Assembly (NCBI RefSeq): GCF_001620365.2
Contig: NZ_LQMT02000007.1
Span: 491,358-555,357 of the forward strand
Direction: 5' to 3'
DNA: 64,000 bases
DNA from: Amycolatopsis keratiniphila subsp. keratiniphila
GTDB taxonomy: Bacteria; Actinomycetota; Actinomycetes; Mycobacteriales; Pseudonocardiaceae
Within the stretch, counting starts at the first letter, position 1. Each line of letters opens with the position of its first letter. The translations under genes and the position numbers were made by a program. The notes beneath the pieces are model-generated. The model had not been told where the DNA came from, searched no databases, and saw only the letters and a program-made list of their open reading frames with translations. Shown one piece after another: positions 36,633 to 45,742 of this stretch.

Positions 36633-36792
36633 AACCTCAGGTTAACAGCGACGATCAAGTCGATCAGGACCGCGATCACGCGACGAGGGGTTTTCGCCTC
36701 AGCGCAAACGTGTTTGTCACACCGAATGGCGGAAGTCATGCTCCGACGGTGCTCAACGGGTGAGCACGACACCGAACAACGAGGAGGACTTC

Positions 36793-37173
36793 ATGGCCAA
36801 CAAGATTCTGTTGCGGGGAACGGTCGCCGTCGCGGCACTCGGAATGACTCTGCTCGCACCATCGACCTCGTCCGCCACGACGACTTACGAGACGCTCAAC
36901 GAGGTGTGGACGAACAACCGGGACGGGCAGGCGGTTTTCAAGCCGCGCGGCGAACATCTCTACGCCTGCGACTGGGCGTTGGACGGCGACACGATCGTGG
37001 CGTATGCGAGGGCGAACGGAAAGGTGGTCGCGAAGGCGGTCGACACCAATGGCTACCCCGACCCCTGCGGCCACGATGACTTCTCCCTGCCCGAAGGAAC
37101 ACCTGTGGAGATCAAGGTGTGTCACAAGGAGGACGGTTATTGCACCGGCTGGAAGAAGGTGCAGGACGCCTGA
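36793..37173 (+). CDS. Small secreted cysteine-containing protein (paralogue of 9020-9409)
   Basis: A 126-residue protein with a signal peptide (1-27, ending SSAT) and a mature domain with cysteines at ACDWAL, PCGHDD, KVCHKE and YCTGW. The C-terminal block SLPEGTPVEIKVCHKEDGYC aligns with the protein at 9020-9409. The ATG at 36793 follows GAGGAGG 5 bases upstream; an upstream ATG at 36760 has no site and would hide the signal. It is a single gene. Function unknown; a secreted, disulfide-stabilised scaffold or inhibitor is possible. Confidence 0.75.
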   Translation: MANKILLRGTVAVAALGMTLLAPSTSSATTTYETLNEVWTNNRDGQAVFKPRGEHLYACDWALDGDTIVAYARANGKVVAKAVDTNGYPDPCGHDDFSLPEGTPVEIKVCHKEDGYCTGWKKVQDA

Positions 37174-37263
37174 GTACGGGCGTCACACGAGGGCAAATCC
37201 GGATGACCTTGGTCCGGCTCGGCCAGTAGGCTCCAGCGAACCAGAGAACAGAGGGAGCCGACG

Positions 37264-38040
37264 GTGTCCAGCCACTTCGGGACGATCGGGATCGACGTCA
37301 CGAGCCAGGAAGAATTCGGGGAACGGGTCGTTTCCCTGATCAGCGCGGGCACTGCCCGGCGGATCACCAAGAAGATCAGCGAGCACGTCTGGAGCGATCC
37401 GTCGGGAGCCCGGTTGGTCGCGCAGGTCCACAACGGTGAGATCGAGTTCCTTCTGCCGTGCCTGGCAGGCTCGGCACCCGCGGTGCCCGTGGGCGACATC
37501 CGCCTCGTCGACGACGAGACCGCGATGCTCGCCCTCTTGGACGGTGTCGGCGGCGAGCTGATCTGCCCCATCGCGGTCGAACTGGAAGACCGAGCGGTCC
37601 TCGCCCACTCCGGCGGGCGGCTCGAGTCCGGTTCCCTGGTGCTGGCGGCCCTTGCCGAAGAAGTCACCGTGCACGCCGACGCCGACGCGTACTCGGCCTC
37701 GCAGGACGGTGAACTGGAATTCGCCGCCGACCACTTCATCCCGTCCGGCACCTTCTCGCCGGAAGAACCCGCGCCCGGCTGGACACCCTCCGCCCACGCG
37801 CTGTTCGCGGGCGAGATCGTCGAGGTCGCAACTCCCGTGAACACCGTCACCGGCACGGCGTTCCACCGGATCCGGGTCCGCACCATCGCGGCGATCGAAC
37901 TCGACGTCGCCATCGCGACCACCGAACTGGAGCGGCCGCCCGCGCGCGGCAACGTCGTCGCCGGGACCTTCTTCCTGACCGGAAGTTTGGGGCTACAGCC
38001 GGAAAGCCCCGTGAAGCGGCGGGGCTGGTTCCGGCGGTGA
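37264..38040 (+). CDS. Hypothetical cytoplasmic protein
   Basis: A 258-residue protein, GTG start, with no signal peptide or membrane segment. It reads as a mixed alpha/beta protein with an acidic middle (GDIRLVDDETAMLALLDG) and two beta-rich parts ending in a basic WFRR tail. No recognised domain, though the spread of conserved-looking hydrophobic strands and normal codon use make it a real gene. It is convergent with the SurE gene, with only 12 bp between their stops. Confidence 0.75.
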   Translation: MSSHFGTIGIDVTSQEEFGERVVSLISAGTARRITKKISEHVWSDPSGARLVAQVHNGEIEFLLPCLAGSAPAVPVGDIRLVDDETAMLALLDGVGGELICPIAVELEDRAVLAHSGGRLESGSLVLAALAEEVTVHADADAYSASQDGELEFAADHFIPSGTFSPEEPAPGWTPSAHALFAGEIVEVATPVNTVTGTAFHRIRVRTIAAIELDVAIATTELERPPARGNVVAGTFFLTGSLGLQPESPVKRRGWFRR

Positions 38041-38052
38041 CTCCACCGGAGG

Positions 38053-38793
38053 TCACCAGTCGAGGTCGGGATCTTCGGTCACCGAGTTCAGCGCGGTCAC
38101 CGTCGCGTGGCCTTCACTCAGCAGGCGGGCGTCGCTACCGGGCGACAACTCACCCTCGACCGTGACGGCGGTCAGGGTGAACGCTCCTTCATCACCGTTC
38201 TGGATATGACTGCGCACCGCGCCGAATTCGGCCAGCCCGGTGCGTTTCGGCGGTCCTGCCTCGGCGCGATCGGGCACGTTGAGATTCAGGACCGTGCCGG
38301 CGGGTAGTTCCGTGAGCCGGTCGAACAGGCTCGCGGCTATCCCGACGGCGGTGTCCCAATGGGGCCGCGGGCCGGGATCCAGTCCCACGTCGAGCGACAC
38401 CGCGAGAGCCCTGGCGCCGTTGATCGAGGCCGTCAGCGCCGCGCCCACCGTGCCCGAATGCAGGATCGCGCGCCCGACGTTCGCCCCGTGGTTCACCCCT
38501 GACAGCACGATTTCCGGTACGTCGCCGAACGTTCCCTGCGCGGCCGCCAAGGCGATAAGTCCGGGATGCGCGGCGACGGCGAACGCGGGGACACCGGCCA
38601 GTCCGGGCAGTTCCCGCCGTTCGACCGCGACCCGCCCCGCTCCCCCGGCACCGGTCAGGCCCGCGCTGGTTCCGCTCGCTTCCGACGCCGGCGCGGCGAC
38701 CACCACGGTCCAGCCGTGCTCCGCGGCGCCCTTGGCCAGCGCCGCCAGGCCCGGCGAGTCGATACCGTCGTCGTTGGTGATCAGGGCACGCAT
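38053..38793 (-). CDS. surE: 5'/3'-nucleotidase SurE
   Basis: A 246-residue SurE-family phosphatase. The N-terminal MRALITNDDGIDSPGL contains the metal-binding Asp-Asp pair, and GVNHGANVGRAILHSGTVGAA gives the conserved Asn and the loop seen in all SurE proteins. The family removes phosphate from nucleoside 5'- and 3'-monophosphates and short polyphosphates with a divalent metal. The ATG at 38793 overlaps the stop of the PfkB kinase gene (TGATG), so the pair is translationally coupled; a phosphorylated sugar or nucleoside could be shared between them. Confidence 0.92.
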   Translation of the reverse strand: MRALITNDDGIDSPGLAALAKGAAEHGWTVVVAAPASEASGTSAGLTGAGGAGRVAVERRELPGLAGVPAFAVAAHPGLIALAAAQGTFGDVPEIVLSGVNHGANVGRAILHSGTVGAALTASINGARALAVSLDVGLDPGPRPHWDTAVGIAASLFDRLTELPAGTVLNLNVPDRAEAGPPKRTGLAEFGAVRSHIQNGDEGAFTLTAVTVEGELSPGSDARLLSEGHATVTALNSVTEDPDLDW

Positions 38794-39716
38794 CAGGAGG
38801 CCTCCCACGGTTTCAGGCGTACGCGTCCGGTGAGTTCCCGTACGGCGCCGTCGCTACCCGAACCGAGACCGTGTCGTGTCACGTTGATCGCGCCGGCCGC
38901 GGCCCCGAGCTTCAGCGCGTCTTCCAGTGACCTGCCTTGCGCCAGCCCGACCGCGAGCCCCGCGGTCATCGAATCCCCGCCGCCGCGGGTGTCGACCGGC
39001 GTGAGATCGGGCGACTCCACCAGGACGAACCGTCCTTCGAGGCAGGCGAGCGTCTCCTCGGCCGCACGGGACACGACGACCGCGCGGGCACCGCCCGACG
39101 CCAGCTCACGGCAACCCTTCGCGAGGTCGGTAAGCGATTCCGACTCGGCGAGGCCGTCTTCGACCATTTCCTCGTGGCTGACCTTGATCACCGCCGGATC
39201 ACCCGCGAGCGCGCCGGCGAGCCGCTCACCGGAGAGGTCCACCACGACCGGCGTGCCGTGCGTGCCCAGATCGCGGGCGAGCCGCTCGTACATCGAATGC
39301 GGCACCGGGACGTCGTCCCCGTCCGGCCCGCTGAGTACGGCCACGTCCGCGCGCAAGGCCTGGACCAGGGTCAGCTCGTACAGATCGTCGAGTTCGTGCC
39401 GGGTCAGCGCGTCCGCGGGCATCCGCACCATCTCGTCCCGCCGCCCGTCACGCCGGTCGTGCACGTAGGCGCCGTTGCGCGCCGCGACCTCGCGGACCTC
39501 CGCGTCGACACCGATCAGATGCCGCAGCACCCGCCCGGTCTCCCCGCCGAGCGCGCAGCACACCACCGCGCGCCCGCCGAGGGCGTCGATCATCCGCGAC
39601 TGCCACACTCCCTGCCCGCCCGCGTGCACGTGGACGTCGGGCGCCCCGTCCAGTTCTTCCACCGTCACCGTCAGCTGCGGAGACGGCGCGAACACCGCCA
39701 CTCGACCCTCAGTCAT
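38793..39716 (-). CDS. PfkB-family carbohydrate/nucleoside kinase
   Basis: A 307-residue ribokinase-superfamily enzyme. The C-terminal signature DTRGGGDSMTAGLAVGLAQG contains the catalytic Asp (GGGDS) and the anion hole; the N-terminal part has the GGxGxWQ-like AGGQGVWQSRMI. The length is normal for PfkB proteins. Substrate unknown; an extra family feature is the 1-phosphofructokinase-like DGRRDEMV segment. It is the first gene of a coupled pair with surE. Confidence 0.88.
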   Translation of the reverse strand: MTEGRVAVFAPSPQLTVTVEELDGAPDVHVHAGGQGVWQSRMIDALGGRAVVCCALGGETGRVLRHLIGVDAEVREVAARNGAYVHDRRDGRRDEMVRMPADALTRHELDDLYELTLVQALRADVAVLSGPDGDDVPVPHSMYERLARDLGTHGTPVVVDLSGERLAGALAGDPAVIKVSHEEMVEDGLAESESLTDLAKGCRELASGGARAVVVSRAAEETLACLEGRFVLVESPDLTPVDTRGGGDSMTAGLAVGLAQGRSLEDALKLGAAAGAINVTRHGLGSGSDGAVRELTGRVRLKPWEAS

Positions 39717-39765
39717 ACCGGCCCTTTACCCGTTTTGCCGGATTCCATTCGTGGCCTGGCCGGCG

Positions 39766-40296
39766 CTAGGCCGATTGTTCGCGGCGATAGTGGCGAGCGG
39801 CTTTCGCCCGGTTGCCGCAGGTTTCCATGGAACACCATCGCCTGGTGCCGTTACGCGTCGTGTCTTCGAAGTACAGCGTGCACACCGGGTACGCCGAACA
39901 CCGCTTGATCCGGTCCGGCCGCGCGCGAAGCAGGCTCAAATAGCCGTACGCCGCGAGCCACGCGGGCCGCCAGGCCGCTTCGCCGACCTCGATCACCTCT
40001 TCGGCGCCGCCCTCCCGCAGCTCCGGCCGCAACCGCCCGCGGGCCAGCACCTCGTTCAGCGCACGTTCGGCGGAGGCGCCGGGACTTTCGAGCACCTCGC
40101 GCAGGACGGACCTCGTGTGGCGCAACGGTTCTTCCGCTCCCGGCGGATCCGGAAGGCCTCGCTCGGCGAGCCAGGCACCGACTCCCCCGGGCTCGTCGAA
40201 GACGTCACGACGCTCACCACGATCGGGCCACGTGGTGTTCAGCAGATCCAGCGCGAGGGGTTCACCGGTCAGAGGACGTTGCAGCACGGACGTCAT
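39766..40296 (-). CDS. ABATE/CGNR zinc-finger regulator
   Basis: A 176-residue protein with an N-terminal ABATE-type stress domain (GEPLALDLLNTTW) and a C-terminal CGNR zinc finger: CSAYPVCTLYF followed by RRWCSMETCGNRAKAARHY, providing four cysteines and the CGNR signature. Such proteins are transcriptional regulators, often of the adjacent divergent gene. The neighbour is a hydrolase gene starting 97 bp away, with a clear inverted repeat between them. Confidence 0.88.
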   Translation of the reverse strand: MTSVLQRPLTGEPLALDLLNTTWPDRGERRDVFDEPGGVGAWLAERGLPDPPGAEEPLRHTRSVLREVLESPGASAERALNEVLARGRLRPELREGGAEEVIEVGEAAWRPAWLAAYGYLSLLRARPDRIKRCSAYPVCTLYFEDTTRNGTRRWCSMETCGNRAKAARHYRREQSA

Positions 40297-40342
40297 TCTA
40301 CCCTCCGTCGGCCGCTTGACAGGTTAGGTACCCCATGCTTGA

Positions 40343-40368
40343 GTCTAACCGTTCAAACAACGTTAGAC
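40343..40368. promoter_or_regulatory. Inverted-repeat operator in the divergent promoter
   Basis: GTCTAAC and GTTAGAC face each other across 12 bases, and a second GTTAGAC copy starts at 40370 directly after the right arm. The site sits between the CGNR regulator and the hydrolase start at 40393 and is the likely binding site for the CGNR protein. Confidence 0.65.
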
Positions 40369-40392
40369 AGTTAGACCCAAGGAGTCCCTGTC

Positions 40393-41280
40393 ATGTCCGA
40401 AGTCACCCAGTCCGCCGGCGAGGTTCTTCACCGCACCGCGGTCATCGACGGCCGGAGCGTCTTCTACCGGGAAGCCGGCGACCCCACGGCGCCGACGGTG
40501 GTGCTGCTGCACGGTTTCCCCACGTCGTCGCAGATGTTCCGCACGCTGATCCCCGCGCTGGCCGACCGCTATCACGTCATCGCCCCCGATCACGTCGGCT
40601 TCGGCCACTCCGACGCCCCGCCCGTCGACCGGTTCGACTACTCGTTCGAGAACCTGACCGCGATCACCCTCGGTCTCCTCGACGCGCTCGGCCTGGACCG
40701 CTTCGCCCTCTACATCCAGGATTACGGCGCGCCCATCGGGCTCCGCATCGCGAGCAGACACCCGGAGCGGGTCACCGCGCTGCTGGTGCAGTCCGGCAAC
40801 GCCTACGTCGACGGCTTCACGCCGTTCTGGGACGTCCTGTTCGCCCACGCCAAGGACCGCGAAACCCACGAGGAAGCCGTGCGCGAACTCCTGGAGCCCG
40901 CGGCGACCCGCTGGCAGTACACCCACGGCGTTCCCACCGACCGGCTGGACCGGCTCTCCCCCGACACCTGGACCCTCGACCAGGCCCTGCTCGACCGTCC
41001 CGGGAACAAGGAGGTCCAACTGCAGTTGTTCTGGGACTACCAGTTCAACCTCGACGTCTACCCGGCCGTCCAGGAGTACTTCCGCGAGCACCGGCCGCCG
41101 ACGCTCATCACCTGGGGCGAGCACGACGAGATCTTCGGCCCCGACGGGGCCCGTGCCTTCCTGCGCGACCTGCCCGACGCCGAACTGCACCTTCTCGACG
41201 CCGGGCACTTCGCCCTCGAGACGCACGGCCCGGAGATCGCCGCGCTGATCCGGGACTTCCTCGGACGCGTCCTGCGCTGA
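40393..41280 (+). CDS. Alpha/beta hydrolase, haloalkane dehalogenase/epoxide hydrolase-like
   Basis: A 295-residue alpha/beta hydrolase. VLLHGFPTSSQMF gives the oxyanion region, and the nucleophile motif is YIQDYGAPIG (about residue 110), where Asp instead of Ser indicates the dehalogenase/epoxide-hydrolase type. The acid is in TWGEHDEIFG and the catalytic His in LDAGHFALE. The cap domain contains the W-D and L-D-R motifs of these enzymes. Natural substrate unknown. The ATG is 12 bases after AAGGAG, and the gene is divergent from the CGNR regulator across an operator. Confidence 0.9.
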   Translation: MSEVTQSAGEVLHRTAVIDGRSVFYREAGDPTAPTVVLLHGFPTSSQMFRTLIPALADRYHVIAPDHVGFGHSDAPPVDRFDYSFENLTAITLGLLDALGLDRFALYIQDYGAPIGLRIASRHPERVTALLVQSGNAYVDGFTPFWDVLFAHAKDRETHEEAVRELLEPAATRWQYTHGVPTDRLDRLSPDTWTLDQALLDRPGNKEVQLQLFWDYQFNLDVYPAVQEYFREHRPPTLITWGEHDEIFGPDGARAFLRDLPDAELHLLDAGHFALETHGPEIAALIRDFLGRVLR

Positions 41281-41320
41281 TCACGGCCGCCGTATCCTCG
41301 AGGTGAGGCGGAGGTGCGGA

Positions 41321-41551
41321 ATGACGGACGAGCAACTGCTCATCGAGTTCGCGCTGACCCGCATGGACCATCCCGACCTCGATCTCGAGGAAGTGGCCAC
41401 GCTGACCGTCCGGCGGCTCGGTGAAGACCGGATGCTGGACTTCGCCGGGCTCACCCTGGCGAGCCGGGGCGAACTACGCGGAGCCGTGTTCCCCGCCGCG
41501 GTGGAACACGTGCTCCGCGTCGTGCTGACGTTGCGCGGTCCGGACGACTGA
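41321..41551 (+). CDS. Small cytoplasmic protein, unknown
   Basis: A 76-residue acidic protein (MTDEQLLIEFALTRMDHPDL...) predicted all-helical with no signal peptide. GGAGGTGCGGA stands directly before the ATG and codon use is normal, so it is a real gene. It follows the hydrolase by 40 bp on the same strand and may be co-transcribed. No family known. Confidence 0.7.
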   Translation: MTDEQLLIEFALTRMDHPDLDLEEVATLTVRRLGEDRMLDFAGLTLASRGELRGAVFPAAVEHVLRVVLTLRGPDD

Positions 41552-41577
41552 GCGCCATCCGGCCGTCACCGCTCAGT
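41547..41577. terminator. Bidirectional hairpin between convergent genes
   Basis: ACTGAGCG and CGCTCAGT (8 bp) flank a 15-base loop and contain the stop codons of both convergent genes, so it can terminate both strands. Confidence 0.5.
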
Positions 41578-42205
41578 GTCCGCGGGCGATCCACTCGGCG
41601 AGGTGGGGCGCTTCGGTACCGATCGTGGTGGGGTCGCCGTGTCCGGTGTGGACCTTGGTGTCCTCGGGCAGGGCGAAAAGCCGGTCCCTGATTGAGGAAA
41701 TGATCGTCGGGAAGTCGGAGAAGGTCCGTCCCGTCGCGCCGGGGCCGCCCGAGAAGAGCGTGTCCCCGGAGAAGAGAGCCTTGGCCTCGGGAAGATGCAG
41801 ACAGACCGATCCCGGCGAGTGGCCCGGTGTGTGGACGACCTCGAGTTCCGTGCCGGCGACGGCGATCCGGTCACCGTCCTCTGCGGCCCGGAAACGGGCG
41901 CCGGGGTGGGTCATCTCCCACAGTTCGCGGTCCCCCGGATGCAGGACGGCCGGAGCTTGCAGGTGTTCGCTCAGCTGCGGTGCGACGGTGACATGGTCGT
42001 TGTGCCCGTGGGTGCAGACGACGGCGACGACATTGCGGCCACCCACGGCCCCGACGATGGTCTTCTCGTCGTGCGCGGCGTCCACGATCACCACCTCGTC
42101 GTCGTCCCCGACGAGCCAGACGTTGTTGTCGACGTCCCAGCTCCCGCCGTCGAGTTCGAAGACCCCGGCGGTGACGACGCGCTCGATCCGCAGGTTCCCG
42201 CTCAC
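41573..42205 (-). CDS. MBL-fold hydrolase of the mycothiol formaldehyde pathway
   Basis: A 210-residue metallo-beta-lactamase-fold protein with the metal motif [13 protein letters not shown] (HxHxDH), a further His in HTPGHSPGS, an Asp in [10 protein letters not shown] and a C-terminal His. The gene overlaps the upstream mycothiol dehydrogenase by 4 bp, the standard pairing in actinobacteria, and the glyoxalase II-type sequence suggests it hydrolyses the S-formylmycothiol produced by the dehydrogenase. The role is supported by context more than by direct evidence. Confidence 0.85.
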   Translation of the reverse strand: MSGNLRIERVVTAGVFELDGGSWDVDNNVWLVGDDDEVVIVDAAHDEKTIVGAVGGRNVVAVVCTHGHNDHVTVAPQLSEHLQAPAVLHPGDRELWEMTHPGARFRAAEDGDRIAVAGTELEVVHTPGHSPGSVCLHLPEAKALFSGDTLFSGGPGATGRTFSDFPTIISSIRDRLFALPEDTKVHTGHGDPTTIGTEAPHLAEWIARGH

Positions 42206-43287
42206 AGGATCACCACCGAACGCAGTACCTCACCGGCGTGCATGGCGTGGAAGGCCTTCTCGACACCGTCGAGCGGGATCCGCTCGGTGACGAACCGCTC
42301 CAGCGGCAACCGGCCCTGGAGGTACAGGTCGATCAGCATTGGGAAGTCCCGCTCCGGCAGGCAATCGCCGTACCAGGACGATTTCAGCGCGCCACCGCGG
42401 GAGAAGAAGTCGATCAGCGGCATCTCCAGGCGCATGTCCGGGGTCGGGACGCCGACCAGGACCACGGTGCCCGCCAGGTCACGGGCATAGAACGCCGCTT
42501 CCCACGTCTCCGGGCGGCCGACCGCGTCGATGACGACGTCGGCACCGAAACCGCCGGTCAGTTCCCGGATCGCGGCGACCGTGTCGGTGTCACTCGCGTC
42601 GACGGTGTGGGTCGCGCCGAGCTCACGGGCCCACACGAGCTTCCGTTCGTCCCGGTCGACCGCGATGATCGTGCCCGCGCCCGCCAGCCGGGCCCCGGCG
42701 ATGGCGGCGTCACCGACTCCCCCGCAGCCGATGACCGCGACCGAGTCCCCGCGGCCGACGGCGCCGGTGTTGACCGCCGCGCCGAGCCCGGCCATCACGC
42801 CGCAGCCGAGCAGGCCCGCGACGGCCGGGTCCGCGGCGGGATCGACCTTGGTGCACTGTCCGGCATGGACGAGCGTCTTGTCCGCGAACGCGCCGATGCC
42901 CAGGGCCGGGGTCAGCTCGGTGCCGTCGGTCAGCGTCATCTTCTGTGTCGCGTTGAAGGTGTCGAAGCAGTACTGCGGACGTCCGCGTTTACAGGCCCGG
43001 CACTGTCCGCACACCGCGCGCCAGTTGAGGACGACGAAGTCCCCTGGCCGCACGGAATCCACGCCCTCTCCGACGCTTTCCACGGTGCCCGCGGCCTCGT
43101 GGCCGAGCAGGAACGGGAACTCGTCGTTGATGCCGCCGTCGCGGTAGGTCAGATCCGTGTGGCAGACCCCGCAGGCCGCGATCGACACGACGACCTCACC
43201 GGGGCCGGGGTCCGGGATCACGATGTCCGTCAGCTCCACCGGAGCGTTCCGGGACCGGGCGATGACCCCGCGCACCTGCTGTGGCAT
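42202..43287 (-). CDS. S-(hydroxymethyl)mycothiol dehydrogenase
   Basis: A 361-residue zinc-dependent medium-chain dehydrogenase. The catalytic zinc ligands lie in CGVCHTD and LLGHEAAG, the structural zinc site is [15 protein letters not shown], and NAD binding is in [15 protein letters not shown]. It matches the mycothiol-dependent formaldehyde dehydrogenase (MscR/FadH type), which oxidises the spontaneous formaldehyde-mycothiol adduct to S-formylmycothiol with NAD+. Being coupled to an MBL hydrolase strengthens the call. It implies a mycothiol-making actinomycete. Confidence 0.92.
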   Translation of the reverse strand: MPQQVRGVIARSRNAPVELTDIVIPDPGPGEVVVSIAACGVCHTDLTYRDGGINDEFPFLLGHEAAGTVESVGEGVDSVRPGDFVVLNWRAVCGQCRACKRGRPQYCFDTFNATQKMTLTDGTELTPALGIGAFADKTLVHAGQCTKVDPAADPAVAGLLGCGVMAGLGAAVNTGAVGRGDSVAVIGCGGVGDAAIAGARLAGAGTIIAVDRDERKLVWARELGATHTVDASDTDTVAAIRELTGGFGADVVIDAVGRPETWEAAFYARDLAGTVVLVGVPTPDMRLEMPLIDFFSRGGALKSSWYGDCLPERDFPMLIDLYLQGRLPLERFVTERIPLDGVEKAFHAMHAGEVLRSVVIL

Positions 43288-43438
43288 TCCCTGTTTCCTC
43301 CACCGTTCGGCGACATAGGCATGCGCATGAGCGCATGCTTCACGTCAGGCTAGGCCGGAAACGCCCGATGGCGACCTGGCCATCGGTCCAGTGGATCCTG
43401 TCCTTTCGACCAGGCAAGCCGGCGGTTAGGCTCACCCG

Positions 43439-44704
43439 ATGCCCGACACCGCCGACCTGACCGCGCTGCGCGACGTCATCGAGGGCCCGTTGCGCGAAAT
43501 CGCCGACCGTTTCTCGCGTTTCCTCGCCGACGGCTGGCCGCACCAGGCTCTGGTCATCTTCACCCGGGAGTGCACCGGGCGGCCGCGGAAGGTCACCGGC
43601 GCCCGGGAAATCGCCGACAAGGTCACCATCGCCGAACTCGAAACGCTCAAAGCGAGTGTGCCGCCCGGACGGCAGCTGACCACGACGGCCACCCTCGGGG
43701 GTGCGACCCGGACGGTCTGGGCGGTCCAGGATCCGATCGGCACCCTGCTCGTCCTCGTCCCCCGGTCGAGCCGGACCCGCTTCCCACATCCCGCTCCCCT
43801 GGCCGAGGTCTTCGGCATCGTCGCGACCTCGATCCGCCAGCAGGTGACCCAGGCCAGCCCCGACTATCTCGCCGAATCCCGGGCCGCCTCCAGCGAACGC
43901 GCCAGGACGATCGCCGAAATGGCCGCGGCGCACGAAACCGCGCTCGTCACGATCCTCACCACCTTGCGGTCGGCCCGGCTGGACGACCACCGCGCCCGGC
44001 TCGCCGCGACCGACTCCGCCTCGGCGGCGCTGGTCGCGCTCCGCTCCGCCCGGGACACCGATCTCGCGCACTCCGAAGAGCCCGCGCATGCCGCGTTCGG
44101 CAGGCTACGGCGGGAAATCCGGCAGATGCTGCGCCACCACGACGCGGAGCTGGAGTTCACGGCCCCGGCGAAGAACGGGCGGCCGGTACCGGGCGAGATC
44201 GCCCACGCCGCCAGGGCGATGACGTGCGCCGCGGTCCTGGCCTTCACCGGTCAGCCGGATCTGACCCGCCTCCGGATCGCCTGGTCGAGTGACAGCACCG
44301 CACTGCATCTCGATATCCGCGACCAGGAATCCGGGAACCTCGACGTGCACGGCCTGCGAGCGCAGCTCGACGGACGCGCGAAAACGCTCGGAGCCACCGT
44401 CGAGATCGACGCCGTCGCCGGCTGGGGCAGCCGCGTCACCGTCGACCTCCCGTTCGAACCGGCCGCGGGCCGCGTCGACGAGACACAGCTGGCGGACCTC
44501 AACCCTCGCGAACTCGAAGTGCTGAGGCTGGTGGCGCAGGGACAACGCAACAAGTCCATCGCCGCCGCGCTCGGTATCACCGAAAGCACGGTCAAGTTCC
44601 ACGTCGCAGGCCTTTTGAAGAAGCTGAACGTGACGTCGCGCGGTGAAGCCGCTGCCTTGGCCCTGAGTGCTGGAGTTTCCGGAACTCAGCCCGCCGTGCC
44701 GTGA
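43439..44704 (+). CDS. LuxR-family regulator with large N-terminal sensor
   Basis: A 421-residue protein. The C-terminal LuxR HTH (LNPRELEVLRLVAQGQRNKS then IAAALGITESTVKFHVAGLL, about residues 352-410) is clear. The N-terminal 340 residues contain a GAF/PAS-like beginning and, around 190-340, a helical segment and an ATPase-like fold (GWGSRVTVDLPF) reminiscent of a degenerate histidine-kinase core, with no obvious His phosphorylation motif. So it is a one-component sensor-regulator. The signal and the target are unknown; it is divergent from the formaldehyde operon and could regulate it. Confidence 0.85.
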   Translation: MPDTADLTALRDVIEGPLREIADRFSRFLADGWPHQALVIFTRECTGRPRKVTGAREIADKVTIAELETLKASVPPGRQLTTTATLGGATRTVWAVQDPIGTLLVLVPRSSRTRFPHPAPLAEVFGIVATSIRQQVTQASPDYLAESRAASSERARTIAEMAAAHETALVTILTTLRSARLDDHRARLAATDSASAALVALRSARDTDLAHSEEPAHAAFGRLRREIRQMLRHHDAELEFTAPAKNGRPVPGEIAHAARAMTCAAVLAFTGQPDLTRLRIAWSSDSTALHLDIRDQESGNLDVHGLRAQLDGRAKTLGATVEIDAVAGWGSRVTVDLPFEPAAGRVDETQLADLNPRELEVLRLVAQGQRNKSIAAALGITESTVKFHVAGLLKKLNVTSRGEAAALALSAGVSGTQPAVP

Positions 44705-44717
44705 AACGATTTCCGGT

Positions 44718-45299
44718 TCACACCGCGGCCTGATCGAACGCCCCTCGAAGCCACTGGTCGACCTGTCGTTGACCGCGCAGCCGGACGACGACGACATCGG
44801 GGTGACGGTTCTCATCGATCACCTTGCGGACCCGCGCGCGCATCATCGGGTGGTAGCGCCACGCGAGCCTGACGATGTGCTCCGGGTCGGTGAAGAAAGT
44901 GCGCAGCGGGCCCTCGACGTTTCCCCCGGCGATCTTCGACCCCCGCCCGACACGGCGTCGAAGCGTGCGCATGACGACGCGAGTCATGTGCAAGGCACGC
45001 GGATGATCGAGCCACACCAACACGTCGAGCCGCGCCGTCAGCCGCTCCCGGATCTGTTCGCCTTGCCACTCGATCGCCCAGACATTTCCGTCGAGGAACT
45101 GCAAAACGTCGTCCTGCCACGTCTCCCGGACTGTCCATCCAGGACCGAGGTAGAAGGACTCGAACTCGACATAGGGCACGCCCAGGCGCTCGCACAGCGT
45201 TCGCGCGAGGGTGGATTTGCCCGCTCCTGCGGGACCTGCCACGGCAACTCGTCGGACCGGCCGCCGAGGAAGAGGATCGGTTGGCCCGAGAACATGCAT
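44718..45299 (-). CDS. P-loop kinase-like protein (topology-modulation/adenylate-kinase fold)
   Basis: A 193-residue P-loop protein with Walker A GPAGAGKSTLART, a lid region and an aromatic-rich core (FYLGPGWTVRETWQDDV). It matches the group annotated as DNA topology modulation or shikimate/adenylate-kinase-like proteins (FlaR type). The true substrate is unknown. The start is uncertain: ATG at 45299 is used here, but the frame stays open to 45347 and neither has a clear ribosome binding site. Confidence 0.75.
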   Translation of the reverse strand: MHVLGPTDPLPRRPVRRVAVAGPAGAGKSTLARTLCERLGVPYVEFESFYLGPGWTVRETWQDDVLQFLDGNVWAIEWQGEQIRERLTARLDVLVWLDHPRALHMTRVVMRTLRRRVGRGSKIAGGNVEGPLRTFFTDPEHIVRLAWRYHPMMRARVRKVIDENRHPDVVVVRLRGQRQVDQWLRGAFDQAAV

Positions 45300-45358
45300 A
45301 CGGCGATCATAGATCCACTGTCCGGCCACCGACCGGGGCCAGGACATAGGGTCGACTC

Positions 45359-45484
45359 ATGGCGCGCCTGATCCACTACGCCGATGGGCACGACGTGATC
45401 CTGCCGCAACTCGTGACCGTTCACGACCGAGATCCAAATCCGGCCTTCGAAGCGGTGGGCGTCGCCACTGGAGCCACCTATTGA
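45359..45484 (+). CDS. Short ORF, possible fragment
   Basis: A 41-codon frame (MARLIHYADGHDVILPQLVT then VHDRDPNPAFEAVGVATGAT) with a natural-looking composition but no clear ribosome binding site. Similar short stretches can be the first part of a longer, now truncated, gene; it stops 88 bp before a nested inverted repeat, which may have disrupted it. Treat as tentative. Confidence 0.3.
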   Translation: MARLIHYADGHDVILPQLVTVHDRDPNPAFEAVGVATGATY

Positions 45485-45571
45485 GGGGAAGGTCAAAAGT
45501 AGCTTCAGACGGGTAAGAAAGCCCATGCGACGCGAGTCTGGACTGGCGATGCAGACTGACCTGATCCCGAG

Positions 45572-45742
45572 TGTCCACAAGGGACACATCGCGTCGATCG
45601 GGCATCCAATTGATACCTTTATGTCCGTTTCCGGACGGGGTCGTGAGTGATAATGCGGGTTAGAACCACCCAAATCACTCACGACCCCTGCGCAAAGTGG
45701 CCAAATCGGGCATTTTGCCGCAGAATGTGTCCCTTGTGGACA
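45572..45742. repeat. Nested inverted repeat (two perfect arm pairs)
   Basis: Outer arms TGTCCACAAGGGACACAT (45572-45589) and its complement (45725-45742) enclose inner arms GGGGTCGTGAGTGAT (45637-45651) and its complement (45674-45688), with a smaller GGTT/AACC pair in the centre. All arms are perfect. The element is non-coding and 171 bp long. It looks like a dispersed actinobacterial palindromic element or a remnant mobile structure rather than a simple terminator. Confidence 0.75.

Noticed and set aside
45572..45742. Simple transcription terminator
   Set aside because: Two nested arm pairs with a 171-bp span and no gene ending close by do not fit a terminator.
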